Source: Tridacna crocea (taxonomy: Eukaryota; Mollusca; Bivalvia; Cardiida; Cardiidae). From it: DNA of 64,000 bases. The notes below the pieces were generated by a model. That model ran no database searches. It saw only the letters and a program-made list of their open reading frames with translations, and was not told the DNA's origin. Within the stretch, counting starts at the first letter, position 1. Each line of letters begins with the position of its first letter. Both the position numbers and the translations under genes were made by a program. Below are positions 19,850-31,576 of the stretch, one piece after another. The stretch lies in assembly GCA_943736015.1 (NCBI GenBank), contig OX031071.1, forward strand, positions 35,744,619 to 35,808,618, written 5' to 3'.

Positions 19850-21807
19850 GGGTGCTTAGTGTCTTTAGACATTTCCTTGATGACATCTTGGTCAAGATTG
19901 AAAATTGGTCATATCAAGTTAAAAACAATGTCATTAGATAAAATGTTATTACACTCTAGAAGCCATGTTGTTCAGTTCTCTTAACAGTTAGTCAAAATGT
20001 TTGTCTTAATGATATATTGGACAAGTTTGAAAATGGGCTATGTCAGGTCAAAAAATAGTTCACTATGTTATATCTTAGAAAAACCTTGTGTACTCTCTAG
20101 AGGCAATGTTGTCAGTCCAGTTCTCTTGAAGGTTGGTCAGAGTATTTGTGTTTATGATATCTTTGGTGGGATTGAAACTGGGCTATGTCAAGTCAAAAAC
20201 TAGGTCACTAGGTCACATCTCAGAATGCGATAGGTATACACTCTAGGGGCCACAATTGCAGTCTGATATTCAGGGAAGTTGATTAAGATGTTTGTCTTGA
20301 TAATATGTTGAAAATATCTTAGACAAGCTTGAAAATTGGTACTGTGTGGTCAAAAAGTAGATCACTAGGTCAAATTATAGAAAAGCTTTGTATTTACTTT
20401 AAAGGTCATTTTGATAGTAATACTCATGAAACTTGGTCAGGGTATTTGTCTTAATATTTTTAATGAGTGTAGAAATAGGCCATATCTGGTCAAAAACTAG
20501 GCCACTAGGTCACATGCTAGTAATGCCTTGTGTACACTCTAGAAGCAATGTTTTCCAATATTTAAAATTTGGTCAGAATGTATTACCGGAATGAATTGAC
20601 CTGAAATTGATCTATATGCTAAGAATAATTAAATGGTGAATATTTAAATCATCGTGTATAATCGGGCGGTACGGAAATTCTGTTAATTGTAAGTGTCGGG
20701 TTTGACCCTTACTGCGCCTTAGTCACAATATAAGCTTTTGGGGATGGCATAGATCAAGATCAGGCTGCACAGGAAGTGCATCTTAGATCTAAGTCACCCC
20801 CCATGTATTACCAATTTAAACCAACATAATAATGTTTATTTCAGGTATATTAAGTATTCTCTGAAGACAGTATAAATCTGTTAGCCATCTAAAGAGTTGA
20901 AAAACGTTCATGTCGTTCTGCATGCAGATGACGCTAGCCGAAGCTAGGTTTGGACAATAATTCAAGCATGTAATATATGATAATAGAGGTCATTTATTTC
21001 ATGTCAATTTGTTCGGGTAATATGTCTTCATATTTTTGACGAGTTTTGAAATGGACCTTGTCATGTCAAAAACCAGATCACTTTTTTAAATCTGAGAAAA
21101 ACCTTGTGTACTCTCTGAGAGCCCATTGTCAGTCCAATACTCTGGAATGCTGGTCAGAAATTTTGGCCTTATCTCAGACCAGTTCTAAATTGGGTCATGT
21201 TGGGTCATAAACTGGGTCACTAGGTCAGATCTTAGAAAAACCTTACCTAACTTTTGCAGGCGATGTTTACAGTCCATTACTCTTGAGAGTTAGTCAGAAT
21301 ATTTGTCTTGATGGTAGCTTTGATAAGTTTAAAAATGGATGGTATTGGATCAAAAACTAGATCACAAGGTCAAATCTTTGAAAAACTGTGTGTACATTGC
21401 AGACACCACATTTTTAGTTTGATCATTTTGGAACATGGTCAGAATCTTTACCTTTACGATATATTGGATGAATTTGAAAAGGGTCGCATCAGGTCAAAAA
21501 ACTAGGGTACTAAGTCAAATCTTTGAAAATCTTATGCCACAGTTTTAGTCTGGTAATCTTAAAACTTGGCTAGAATGTTTTGATGATATCTTGGATTAGT
21601 TTTAAAACGTGTTACATCAGGTAAAAAATTAGGTCACTAGGTCAGATCTTACATACAACTTGCTTACATTCTAGAAGCATATTTTTAGTCGAATACTAAT
21701 CAAAGTTTGTCTGAATGTTTGTCAATATCCTGAAAGAAATTAGAAATGGGTCATATATGGTCAAAAGGCTCAGGTGAGCGACTTCCTGCCATCTCTGCCT
21801 TCTTGTC
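19850..21807 (+). mobile_element. pearl/Helentron-like element type 3, interrupted
   Basis: Tandem units of about 145 bp with TTGGTCAGAATGTTTGTC, GGGTCATGT and AACTAGGTCACTAGGTCA. 3' part CTCAGGTGAGCGACTTCCTG ends TTCTTGTCTTAA. A non-repeat insert (about 20580-20995, with a family F-like GATCAAGATCAGGCTGCAC) breaks the array. The 5' terminus is missing. Confidence 0.65.
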
Positions 21808-22036
21808 TTAACACTTTACCAAATGACGATATTTTAGACCTGTCCAAATTGATAGCATTTGCAAACAATAAAATAAATGTGATTTGAAAATTGAAATTTG
21901 TTTTGGAAAGAGTAGAAAACATTGTGGGTGAAGGAGATAATACTGGTTATCGGCATTTTCTCCTTTTCCTACAATGCTTTCAAAAGGCTTCTTTCTCAGG
22001 GTCATTATAAGTTGGGATTGTGTGGTAGAGGGTTAA
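21808..22036 (+). mobile_element. MITE family A
   Basis: TTAACACTTTACCAAATGAC start, imperfect palindrome (CTGGTTATCGG tip), end GTGGTAGAGGGTTAA. It starts exactly where the type 3 element ends. Confidence 0.85.
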
Positions 22037-22074
22037 CTTAATGCTAAGAACATGATTTTCCATCTGGTTACAAA

Positions 22075-22157
22075 CATTTTCTCCTTTTTCTGCAATGTAT
22101 TCATAGGATTTCTTTCTCATCGTCGTCAAAAGCCAGGATTGTGTGATAAAGGGTTAA
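22075..22157 (+). repeat. MITE family A, right half
   Basis: Hairpin second half CATTTTCTCCTTTTTC and right arm CGTCGTCAAAAGCCAGGATTG, ending GATAAAGGGTTAA. Confidence 0.65.
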
Positions 22158-22283
22158 ATATTACAATGGACAGAATAATGAGATATATACATGTATATAG
22201 GATCTGACATGAGTTGGTTTTTGAGATAAAAAAATATCAAACCAGTCTACATAGAAATGTTATGAAGCGAGCCTTTGGCAAGC

Positions 22284-22512
22284 TTAACCCTTTCCCAAAC
22301 GACAAATTTTGGACTCTTCCAAACTCAAAGGGTTTGCAGACAACAATCTTAGATTTTGAGAAAATGGCAGCAAGTTCTCAAAAAGGGTAGAAAACACTGG
22401 GGGAAAAGGAGAAATTGCTTGTTACAAGCAATTTCTCTTTTTCCCCACAGTGTTTTCAAAAGACTTTAACCGTAGACACGTAAAAACCAGGGCTTGTTTA
22501 GGAAAGGGTTAA
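22284..22512 (+). mobile_element. MITE family C, complete
   Basis: TTAACCCTTTCCCAAACGAC start, palindrome about CTTGTTACAAG, right arm GACACGTAAAAACCAGGGC, end AGGAAAGGGTTAA. Confidence 0.9.
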
Positions 22513-23283
22513 TAGCATTTTTTTGTGGACAAGTTTAATAACTTTTTACCTCAAAAACCAGTGAGTGTCAAATTCTTTTTATCACATTACTGTAAAGCAA
22601 GAATTATAGTCCAAAATGTGTTAAACCAGAGGCATACATGTATCATGTGTAATGAAATTTACATGAAGCCTGTGTACTTATTTTGACATTTTGACAGGTA
22701 CATAACGAACGAAAAAAAGTTCCGAAGAAGCTTGCATATATTGAATTTGTTTTGAGTCTACAAGTAATTAAATTAACAACTTTATCACGATTAAGAATTT
22801 TGACCACAAATTTCATTTCGGAACCTTGGTCAGTAATGTTTTAGAATAAAGCGTATAATTACTGTGTTAATGAAATACAGCACTATTTTCTTATCTCACT
22901 CGTGTGTGAGACAAGAAAATTCGTAATGGCTGTATTACATTACAAACAAGGAGAGTTGTGTGATAAAGACTTGTTGTAGCATGCAAATATTGACCAATGG
23001 CAAATTAGTTTGACCCAGGTTAGCATATGTGGACAACTTGGGCTGACCATGGTTGATATTGTTGTCAGATGCTTTAAACTACAATTTTATAGAGCAAAGG
23101 CAAATATGCAGAGTGCGTGTGTATTCAGAGAGTTTGGTTCTTATCTAAATAGTTACAGTAAAAAGGTTGCTCTGTCAATCCCTTGGTGTGTCCTGATAAA
23201 AAAAAGAAAAGTGTGAAATATATTCGGGACCCCTAGTTCACGGATTGTTATTGAAACTGATGATGATTGTTCTTGTTTTGCAG
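22513..23283. other. intron sequence without recognised elements
   Basis: Holds a 64-bp imperfect palindrome at 22873-22937 (TTTTCTTATCTCAC and complement). No exon seen until the acceptor at 23281-23283. Confidence 0.45.
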
Positions 23284-23411
23284 TGTTAGCGACGGTACAA
23301 ATTCTATTGACAGTGTACCATTTACTGTAATCATTAATGATCTAAATGATAATACTCCACAGTTTGTGGGAACACCGTATACAGCCTCATTGCTGGATTC
23401 AGTAAGTGATG
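23284..23411 (+). CDS. cadherin-EGF gene, exon: end of repeat 1, start of repeat 2
   Basis: Acceptor TTGTTTTGCAG, donor GATG|GTGAGT. Phase 2 in, phase 1 out; joining to 18740 gives an AGT serine. Residues run VSDGTNSIDSVPFTVIINDL then NDNTPQF. The V-x-V-x-I strand followed by the D-L-N-D-N-T-P-Q-F linker is the classical cadherin calcium-binding repeat boundary. The next repeat begins at VGTPYTASLLDSVSD; it lacks the early Glu of the usual 'A-x-E' motif. An upstream intron of 4.5 kb contains four MITEs and two pearl-like elements. Confidence 0.9.
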
Positions 23412-23635
23412 GTGAGTACTCTTCCACAATGTTTTTTGTAAAGTTATTTTGTAATGGTGGAGTTAAGATCCTCATTCCGCAGTATTAGCCACAGGGCCAA
23501 AGACTCGTTATCAATTACTTGATAAGCAGGTTGATTTTAAATTTGATATATAGCAAGGTATGTTATTAGACTTGCTTTGTTTGATATTTGTGGGTTATTT
23601 TTCGTATTGGCAGTTTGCTGATATTGGCTGTGTTG

Positions 23636-23872
23636 TTAATCCTTTAGTCATTACCACATGACAATATTTTAGGTTTGTCCAAATCGAAAGCATTTGCAGA
23701 AGACAAAAAAAAAAGTGACTGAAAATTTGAAATTTGTTTTGTGGAGGGTAGAAAACAATGTTGGAAAAGGAGAAAATGCTGGTGACTAGCATTTTCTCCT
23801 TTTCCAACAATGTTTTCTAAAAGCTTCTTTCTCAGGGGCGTCAAAAGTAGGAATTGTGTGGTAATGGGTTAA
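23636..23872 (+). mobile_element. MITE family A
   Basis: TTAATCCTTTAGTC start, palindrome about CTGGTGACTAG at 23751-23818, right arm GGGGCGTCAAAAGTAGG, end GGTAATGGGTTAA. Confidence 0.85.
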
Positions 23873-23943
23873 GGAATGACGAGAATTTTTTTTTGTTTTC
23901 ATGGAGATATTGAAAAAAAAAAAACACCCCAAATCACACTGTA

Positions 23944-24171
23944 TTTACTCTTTACCAAACAAAAAAATTGTAGACTTGTCTGAATTCAAAGCATTTGCAG
24001 AAGACATAATAAATATGGCTCAAAAGTTGAAAATTGATTTGGGAAGGGTAGAAAACATTGTGGGAAAAGGAAAAAATACTGGTTACCAGCATTTTCTCCT
24101 TTTCAAACAATGTGTTCAAAAGGCTTCTTTTTTAGGATTGTTAAAAGTTGGGATTGCGTGGTAAAGAGTAA
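23944..24171 (+). mobile_element. MITE family A, ends mutated
   Basis: TTTACTCTTTACCAAAC start and GTGGTAAAGAGTAAA end in place of TTAA. Palindrome about CTGGTTACCAG with two mismatches. Confidence 0.8.
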
Positions 24172-25822
24172 AACCACAAAGGGGTTTCATACAAAAGTGT
24201 ATGTAGTGGGAATAGGTGTTAAAGGTTACTTGCCCTGTAGACTTTTTCACTTGTAAGTCATCTTTGTGAAATATTTGTCTAACAGAATTGAAAGTTATGT
24301 GATTAATTATACTTAATCAAAACATTGATCTGAAATAAATGTCAAGAGATATTATCATGCCTGATATCTAGCTTTTTATTCAACTGCCCTTTCATTAACA
24401 CCATGCAATGATAGGATTCATTTTCAAAAGGTAACGTAAACAAACAGATGGTGTTCCCTATAATGCTACCAAGTTACATGCACCTTCCAATTTTCTGATC
24501 TAATGACTTGCAGTTCAAGCGCAACATTAACCTCATCTGTTTATGTTACAGGGGATATTTGTTTTTTCCGGTGAAAGATCGAAATTTATTTCATCTCGTG
24601 AACACCATCAGTAATATTTTCAGGCGTGGCGCACTGATCTTTCACCTGAAAAAAACAAATATTCTATTTATTTCAAGCTTTTAACCCTTTCTGGGAGGAG
24701 CTTTATCAAAATCTAGTACAGTTCTTTCCGTTATTCCCTGTGGCGTATCCCTCCCGCTTAGCAACGCACTACAATATTACGTCAAGAGTGAGAATTTTAT
24801 GGTAAATGACGTCATATTTCCCATCTGGTTGTAAGGCATGCACAATTTACCTCGGGGACAAGTACATGAAAATTGGTATTTTCACTTGTGGTACCAGTGT
24901 AAGATCGAAAAATATTTTCACTGCTATTTCTCGATATCCTACTGGAAAGGATGAAATAAAATTTCTTCTTTCATAATCTTCTTTACAATGCATCTGTAGT
25001 GATTCGATCAATTTAATGAAAATTAGGTCATTCAACTTCTGCGAAATAATACAAAACCAGTTACGAATTTCTTTGGCTTTTCCTGTAAGAAAAGAATTAA
25101 ATACTAAAGTATACAGCTGGATTTATGCTAAGTCTGCCCAAGGTTGTTGCTAAATACCAAGTATAGGATGCAGAATCAAAGAATGGGTTTTAGAAATTAT
25201 GGGTGGCGACTAAATCTTGTCTGTAATACGTGATTGATTCGCTGTAGAGATTTGATGCAGATTGGGTGTGGCAAAATCAACATTGTATTGTGTATGCTTG
25301 TAATGAATTGTAACCAGACAAAACCTCAAATAACTGATGTAAACTTCCTTTTGATTACCACTTCTATGATATTTTACAAAATATGTCAGAAATTGCAGTG
25401 AGGTGTTGCTTGTACTTGCCCATAGTCAAGGATCATTTGCCAATGCGAGCAGGCAAGTGGAAGTTTTTCATCCCTGAAAAGGTGCTTTAAGAGTTAAAAT
25501 ATTCGCAAGTCCCTTAACGTCTTCCGTCTTCTCATCCTTAAGATCATGTGAAAAATTTGTTATAACTATAGATATGCACTTCATACTGAAGTGAGTTGTT
25601 GAAGGCAAGTGACCCTGAAATACCTTTGAAATAATTGTTTTCCTTGAGAATTTGTGGTGTAGAATTTTCACTGAAGAGGAACAACAATCAAGGGCTGGCA
25701 CCTGCATGAGGTGCTCTTGAATTTTTTGTTTTTAAAGGGTGGGGCAGGGGTAACATGTTGCATGGGAAACCATTGCCAACATGCCTCTTACATATATTCT
25801 ATACATTTTGAAATATTTACAG
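24172..25822. other. intron sequence with a stem-loop and a pearl-like tail
   Basis: 24554-24580 and 24636-24663 form a 27-bp stem (TTTCCGGTGAAAGATC and complement) with a 55-nt loop. At 25698-25719 a hairpin GCACCTGCATGAGGTGC is followed by TCTTG, the tail style of the pearl-like elements. Otherwise unassigned. Confidence 0.5.
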
Positions 25823-25894
25823 GTACAAGTGTTTTCATTGTGAATGCCACAGATGCTGACGTAACGCCAGCCACGATAACCTACCGTATTACAG
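25823..25894 (+). CDS. cadherin-EGF gene, exon: cadherin repeat 2, part
   Basis: Acceptor ATATTTACAG, donor TTACAG|GTGAGT; phase 1 to phase 1, 72 nt. It encodes TSVFIVNATDADVTPATITY plus RIT. The ATDAD motif is the cadherin DxD calcium site and follows the F-x-V strand as expected. Junction codons at both ends are GGT glycine. Being symmetric, it could be skipped without a frameshift, but skipping would remove the calcium motif. Confidence 0.85.
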
Positions 25895-26014
25895 GTGAGT
25901 AGCCACAGGGGTGTGGATTAAGTATCATTAGTTTTCTTACCTCAGAAAGTTACCTGGCAAGGATACTATTAAGATTTAACAAGCCAAGAAGCATATCCCT
26001 GATGAACAGGAGAA

Positions 26015-26142
26015 ACTTTAACAAGGCCATTAGACCTGTATAGCAAGGTCAAAGTTCTGTGTCAGAAACTTTGATTACCAAGTGGTACTATCTTTATGAA
26101 GGAGAAACAGCCTTTCTTTTTTAACATTTACTTATCCATCCT
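26015..26142. repeat. short segmental duplication, copy 1
   Basis: GGCCATTAGACCTGTATAGC, CAGAAACTTTGATTACCAAG and AGGAGAAACAGCCTTTC recur at 26372-26400 and 26628-26720. Copy 2 is split by the MITE B at 26400. Confidence 0.8.
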
Positions 26143-26371
26143 TTAACCCTTTCCAAAACAATCCCTGGTTTTTACAGTTCTGGAATAGTAGCCTTTTGAA
26201 AACATTGTGGGAAAAGGAGAAAATGCTGGTAACCAGCATTTTCTCCTTTTCCCACAATGTTTTCTACCCTATCATAGACAGAAATCATCTTTTCTGCAAG
26301 AGTTGAATTGTCGTCTGCAAATGCTTTCAATTTGGTCTAGTTCAAAAATTTGTCATTTGGGAAAGGGTTAA
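26143..26371 (-). mobile_element. MITE family A, complete
   Basis: TTAACCCTTTCCAAAAC start, perfect palindrome about CTGGTAACCAG at 26197-26264, arm TTGTCGTCTGCAAATGC, end GGGAAAGGGTTAA. It shows the unbroken form of the copy at 9863. Confidence 0.95.
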
Positions 26372-26399
26372 ACAAGGTCATTAGACCTGTATAGCAAGG

Positions 26400-26627
26400 T
26401 TAACCCTTTACTCCATAGATACTCATTTCTACGCATTGCTTGTAGGAACCTTTGGAAAACATTGTGGCAAAAGGTGAAATTGCTCGTCACGAGCAATTTC
26501 ACCTTTTGTCACAATGTTTTCTATGCTATCAAAAGGTGTCATATACACATATGAAATGGTTTCATCCTTGCTGTTATATAAGGTCAATTAGAGATACCAT
26601 AGAAATGCCTTGTGGAGTAAAGGGATA
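26400..26627 (-). mobile_element. MITE family B
   Basis: TTAACCCTTTACTCCATAG start, palindrome about CTCGTCACGAG at 26458-26518, end GGAGTAAAGGGATAA. The duplicate flank at 26045-26056 reads AAGGTCAAAGTTC without the insert. Confidence 0.9.
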
Positions 26628-26724
26628 AAGTTCTTTGTCAGAAACTTTGATTACCAAGTGTTACTAGTTTTATGAAGGAGAAACAGCCTTTCTTTTTAAC
26701 ATTTACTCATCCATCACTTAAGGA

Positions 26725-26860
26725 TGAAGGCTATTGAACATAAAATGGGATTAGGAGAAAATGCTGAAAACAAGCATTTTTCTCCTTTTTTCCAAAATAT
26801 GTTCCAAAGACAGATCTCATCATATGAGTCACATTTATTTATGAAAACATCATGAAAGGA
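26725..26860. repeat. decayed MITE A fragment
   Basis: GGGATTAGGAGAAAATGCTG and its loose complement CATTTTTCTCC, then a faint arm. No ends preserved. Confidence 0.45.
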
Positions 26861-27231
26861 GGAAAAAATGAGTTAAAAAATTTTATCATAGAATGCCATT
26901 AGTTACATTGACCAGCATAAATTTTGTAAAAATTGGCTTTTTATAACAAATTTTCTACCACAGTCTAAGCCATTCTTCTTTCACGTGCTGTTCTCTGTTC
27001 CAACAAGTTGTGTAATAAACCACCTATGTTCTTGTAAAATTCGAACTAATATGCTCCATCTGTCATATTTTTGTTAATCTTAGGATTCAAGCAATAATTA
27101 TCTATCCATTTTGGATGAGCTATATAATTGAAGGAATATAGTGAGGTTGAAAAGTTTGCTACAAAAAGCTGTTTTATTACAAAACCGGTTCTAACACTGC
27201 CCTCCTATGTGCTTGTTATCAGTTAGTCCTA

Positions 27232-27425
27232 TATCCCCTTTACCAGATTGCAATTGTTTACACTTGCCTAAATTGAAAGTAACTTAAAATAACAAATTTT
27301 ACTTAAATGATAAATTTGTCAATGAAAGGGTCGAAAACACTGTTTGATATGGAGAAAATTACTTGTTGCCAGCATTTCTCCTGTTTCTATTATGTTTTAC
27401 GAAAGCTTTGTTCTTGTGGGTCAGA
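27232..27425 (+). repeat. old MITE A copy
   Basis: CCCCTTTACCAGATTGC, CTAAATTGAAAG, GGTCGAAAACACTG and CCAGCATTTCTCC keep family A order at low identity. Confidence 0.5.
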
Positions 27426-27507
27426 GAAGTTTTGGACTTGGAAAGTTTGAGAAGAGCTCAATCTTGCATTTTAAATTTTAAAGCCGTGATTTACCATTCT
27501 TTTACAG

Positions 27508-27605
27508 GTGGGAATACTAACAATACATTTGCGATCGTTTCAAATGGAAACATAACAACAAATGCTACCCTGACGGGAGGTTCATCCTTTACTTTAAATG
27601 TAGAG
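27508..27605 (+). CDS. cadherin-EGF gene, exon: cadherin repeat 2, part
   Basis: Acceptor TTCTTTTACAG, donor GTAGAG|GTAATT; phase 1 in, phase 0 out. It encodes GNTNNTFAIVSNGNITTNAT then LTGGSSFTLNVE. 'F-A-I-x-S-N-G-x-I-T-T' is the cadherin F-strand and glycine turn; the usual LDxE is replaced by TGGSS. Four Asn-X-Ser/Thr sequons (NNT, NTF excluded; NIT, NAT and NNT clear) suggest glycosylation. Confidence 0.85.
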
Positions 27606-28144
27606 GTAATTATTTTGGTTTTTCTCAGATGTTTTTAAAAGTAAGTGAGTTATTGTTATAGCCCAGTTGTTGTTTGCTTCATGGAAACAACTGTTCTTAT
27701 ATCTCTGTTGCTATTGAAGATACTCACATCCAGTTTTGAGGACAGGTGACTCTAAAGTATTTTGACATTTATGTTCATTTTTGACTCCATTGTTTTCAAG
27801 AAAAGGTCAAGGTTTTGTCACAGCCCCTGCATTGTCCATATCACTGGCATGTTTGGCTGCATCATCTTGCTAAAACTTTGACATTAGTACAACAAAGGCA
27901 GGTAAATGTTGAACTACTTTTTAGCTCACCTGAGCACAACATGGTCAAGGAGAGCTTTTGGATCACCCGATGTTCGTCGTCCGTTGTCAACAATCATCAA
28001 CTCCTCCTAAACTGCTGGGCCAATTTGGACCAAACTTTGCTGGAATGTTCCTTGGAGGTCCTCTTTAAAAATTGTTCACATAATTTGATTCTGTCAAAAA
28101 CTCTGGTTGCCATGGCAATCAAATGGAATTTTCTAAGTAGTTTT

Positions 28145-30334
28145 TAGCTCACCTTAGCACAAAGTGCTTAAGGTGAGCTATTGTGATCGCCCTATGTCCG
28201 TCGTCCGTCAACAACTTCTTTAAACATCTTCTCCTCCTAAACCACTGGGCCAATCTTCATGAAACTTGGCAGGAATGTTTCTTGGGTGAAGCTCTACCAA
28301 ATTGTTTAAAGAATTTAATTCCACCCATAACTCTGGTTGCCATGGCAACAAAAAAGAAAAAAAAAAAAACATGAAATCTTTGAAAATCTTCTTCTCTGAA
28401 ACTAGAAGGCGTAGAGCTTTGATATTTGGTATGTAGCATCTCCTAGTGGACCTCTACTGAGTTTGTTTAAATTATATCCCTGGGGTCAAAACTGGCTCCA
28501 CCCCAGGTGTCATAAGTTTGAGCATAAGAACAAAGAAGGAACACTTTAAAAATCTTCTCCTCAGAAACTTGAAGGCTTTGATATTTGGTATGTAGCATCT
28601 CCTAGTGGACTTCTACCAAGTTTGTTTAAATTATATCCCAGGGGTCAAAACTGGCTCCACCCCAGGTGTCACAAGTTTGAACATAGGAACAAAGAAGGAA
28701 AACTTTAAAATTCTTCTCCTCTGAAACTTGAAGGCGTAGAGCTTTGGTATGTAGTATGTAGCATCTCCTAGTGGACCTCTACCAAATTGTTCAAATTATG
28801 CCCCTGAGGTCAAAACTGGCCCCACCCCGGGGGTCACAAGTTTGAGCATAGAAATAAAGAAGGAAAACTTTAAAAATCTTCTCATCTGAAATTTGTAGGC
28901 GTAGAGCTTTGATATTTTGTCTGTTGCATCTCCTGGCGGACCTCCACCAAGTTTGTCCAAATTATGTCCCTGGGGTCAAAACTGGCCCCACCCCGGGGTT
29001 CACAAATTTGAGCATAGGAACAAAGAAGGAAAACTTTTAAATTCTTTTCCTCAGAAACTAGAAAGCGTAGAGCTTTGATATTTGGTCTGTTGCATCTGCT
29101 AGTGGACTTCTACCTTGTTTGTACACATGATGTCCCTGGGGTCAAAATGGCCCCAACCTGGGGGTCACTAGTTTGAGCATAGGAACAAAGAAAACTTTAA
29201 GATTCTTCTCCTCTGAAACTAGATGGTGTAGAGCTTTGATATTTGGTATGTGGCATCTCCTAGTGGACCTCTACTAAGTTTGTTTAACCCTTTCCCAAAC
29301 AACAAAATTTTAAACTGGTCCAAATGAAAAGAACTTGCAGACAACAAAAGTAATGTTAATCAAAAAGCAATATTTGTTTCCAGCAGGAATGAAAACATTG
29401 TGGGAAAAGGAGAAAATGCTGGTTACCAGCATTTTCTCCTTTTCCCACAATGTTTTCAAAAGGCTTCTCTCTCAGGGCTGTAAAAACCAGGGATTGTTTG
29501 GTAAAGGGTTAAATCATGCCCTCGGGGTCAGAACTGGCCCCACCCCCGGGGTATCAAGTTCGAACATAGGAACAAAGAAAGAAAATTTTAAAATTCTTCT
29601 TCTCTAGAACTAGAAGGCATAGAGCTATGATATTTGGCATGTAGCAATTCCTAGTGGACCTCTACCAAGTTTGTTCATATTATGCCCTTGGGGTCAAAAC
29701 TGGCCCTGCCCCGGGGGAGGGGGGGGCACAGATTCGAACATAGCAACAAAGAAGGAAAACTTACGAAATCTTTTCTGAAACTTGAAGGTGCAGAGCTTTG
29801 ATATTTGGTATGCAGAATCTTCTAGTGGACCTCTACCAAGTTTGGTCATATGATGTCCCTGGCGTCAAAACTGGCCATGCCCTGGAGGTCACAGGTTGGA
29901 ACATAGGAACAAAAAAGGAAAATTTCGAATTTCTTTTTCGCATAAACGGGAAGGTGTAAAGCTTTGATATTTGGTATGTAGCATCTTTGAGTGGACCTCT
30001 ACCAAGTTTGTTCCAAGGATGCTGCTTTGGTTAAAACTGACCCAGCCCCAGGGACCACAAGTTCAAACATAGGAAAAAGAATGAAAATTTAAAATTCTTC
30101 TTTGAAACTGGAAGGTGTAGAGCTTTGATATTTGATTGCCCTATGTCTGGCGTCAGTGGCCTGTCAACAATTTCTTTAAACATCTTTTTCTCCTAACCCA
30201 CTGGGCCAATCTTGATGAAACTTGGCAGGGATGTTCCTTGGGTGAAGCTTTACAACTGTTGCTCAAAGAATTGAATTTCACTCATATGCTATAGTCTAAG
30301 GTGAGCGTTCCAGGGCCAATGGCCCCCTTGTTTT
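28145..30334 (+). mobile_element. pearl/Helentron-like element type 1, inserted
   Basis: TAGCTCACCTTAGCACAAAG head as at 3031, about ten 165-bp units with GAGCTTTGATATTTGGTATG, and 3' hairpin GGGCCAATGGCCC before CCTTGTTTT. It lies within the type 2 element and itself contains a MITE A. Confidence 0.8.
29284..29512 (+). mobile_element. MITE family A, innermost of a three-level nest
   Basis: TTAACCCTTTCCCAAAC start, flawless 60-bp palindrome about CTGGTTACCAG, end GGTAAAGGGTTAA. Flanks (CTAAGTTTGT and AATCATGCC) rejoin into a type 1 unit, giving a clean TTAA target. Confidence 0.95.
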
Positions 30335-31576
30335 AAGATCTTCTCCGAAACTGCTGGCCAGATTTTAAAATAATTTCACAGAGATGTTCCTTGGGTGAGT
30401 GACCTTTCCAAAAATTGTTTGGGAAATTTTGATCCGTCAAGAAACATGGCTCTGGTAAATGGGAGCTTCTTGCACTATACAGAAATGAAGAAATTCTTAA
30501 AAATTCTTCTCCTCTGAAACTGCTGGTCAGATTTTGAAATAATTTCACAGAGAGGTTCCTTGGGTGACCCTTTTCAAAAGTTGTTCGTGAAATTTTGATC
30601 CATCAAGAAACACAGGTTTGGTGAATGAGGGCTACTTGCACTTTAGGGAAATGCAGAAATTCTTAAATATTTCTTCTTCTTTCGAATGGCTGGTCAGGTT
30701 TTGAAATAATTTTACAGAGATTTTCCTTAGGTGACCCTTTTAAGAATTTGTGAAATTTTGATTCATCAAGAAACATGGCTCTGGTGAATGGAGGCTACTT
30801 GCACTATAGGGAAATGAAGAAATTCTTAAAAATTATTCTTCTCTGGAATGGTTGGTCAGACTTTGAAATAATTTCACAGACATGTTCCTTGGTTGACCCT
30901 TTTAAATTTTTTTTTGCGAAATTTTGATTCAAGAAACATGGCTCAGGTGAATGGGGGCTTCTCTGAAACCGCTATGATTTTGAAATAATTTCACAGAAAT
31001 GTTCCTGGGATGACCCTGTTTAAAAATTGTTTGTGAAATTTTGGTCCATCAAGAAACATGGCTCTGGTGAATGGGGGCTTCTTGCACGATACGGATATGA
31101 AGACATTCTTGAAAATTCTTATTCTCTGAAACGGCTGGTCAGATTTTAAAACAATTTCACAGAAATGTTCCTTGAATGACTCTTTTAAAAACGTGTTTGT
31201 GAAATTTTGATAGGTCAAGAAACATGGCTCTGGTGAATGGGGGCCACTTGTGCTGTACGGACATAAAAAATTCTTGAAAATTCTTCTTCTCTGAAATGGC
31301 TGGTCAGATTTTATAACAATTTCACAGAAATGTTCCTTGAATGACTCTTTCTTAGAATTGTTTGCGAAGTTTTGATTGGTCAAGAAATGTGGCTCTGATG
31401 AATGGGGGCTACTTGCACTGTATGGAAATTAAGAAACAGGTGACCTATTGAAAATTCCTGGGCAAAATAATCATCTTGTTTCCAGTGTTTCAATACCTTA
31501 AAAAGAAAAAAAATGGCTATGGTCCTATCAAAAATTCAGGTGAGCGATCCAGAGCCATCTTGTCCCTCTTGTTCAA

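Larger units (their letters stand above)
27922..31573 (+). mobile_element. pearl/Helentron-like element type 2, outer of a nest
   Basis: 5' TAGCTCACCTGAGCACAAC with head text through CAAATGGAATTTTC at 28131. It resumes at 30335 (AAGATCTTCTCCGAAACTGC) with tandem units of about 165 bp (AAATAATTTCACAGAGATG, GAAACATGGCTCTGGTGAAT). 3' CAGGTGAGCGATCCAGAGCC, hairpin, TCTTGTTC. The gap is filled by the type 1 element at 28145. Confidence 0.8.

Noticed and set aside
30991-31383. Minus-strand frame of 130 codons with repeated residues
   Set aside because: It is the translation of the tandem units of a pearl-like element; the apparent protein repeats mirror the DNA repeats.
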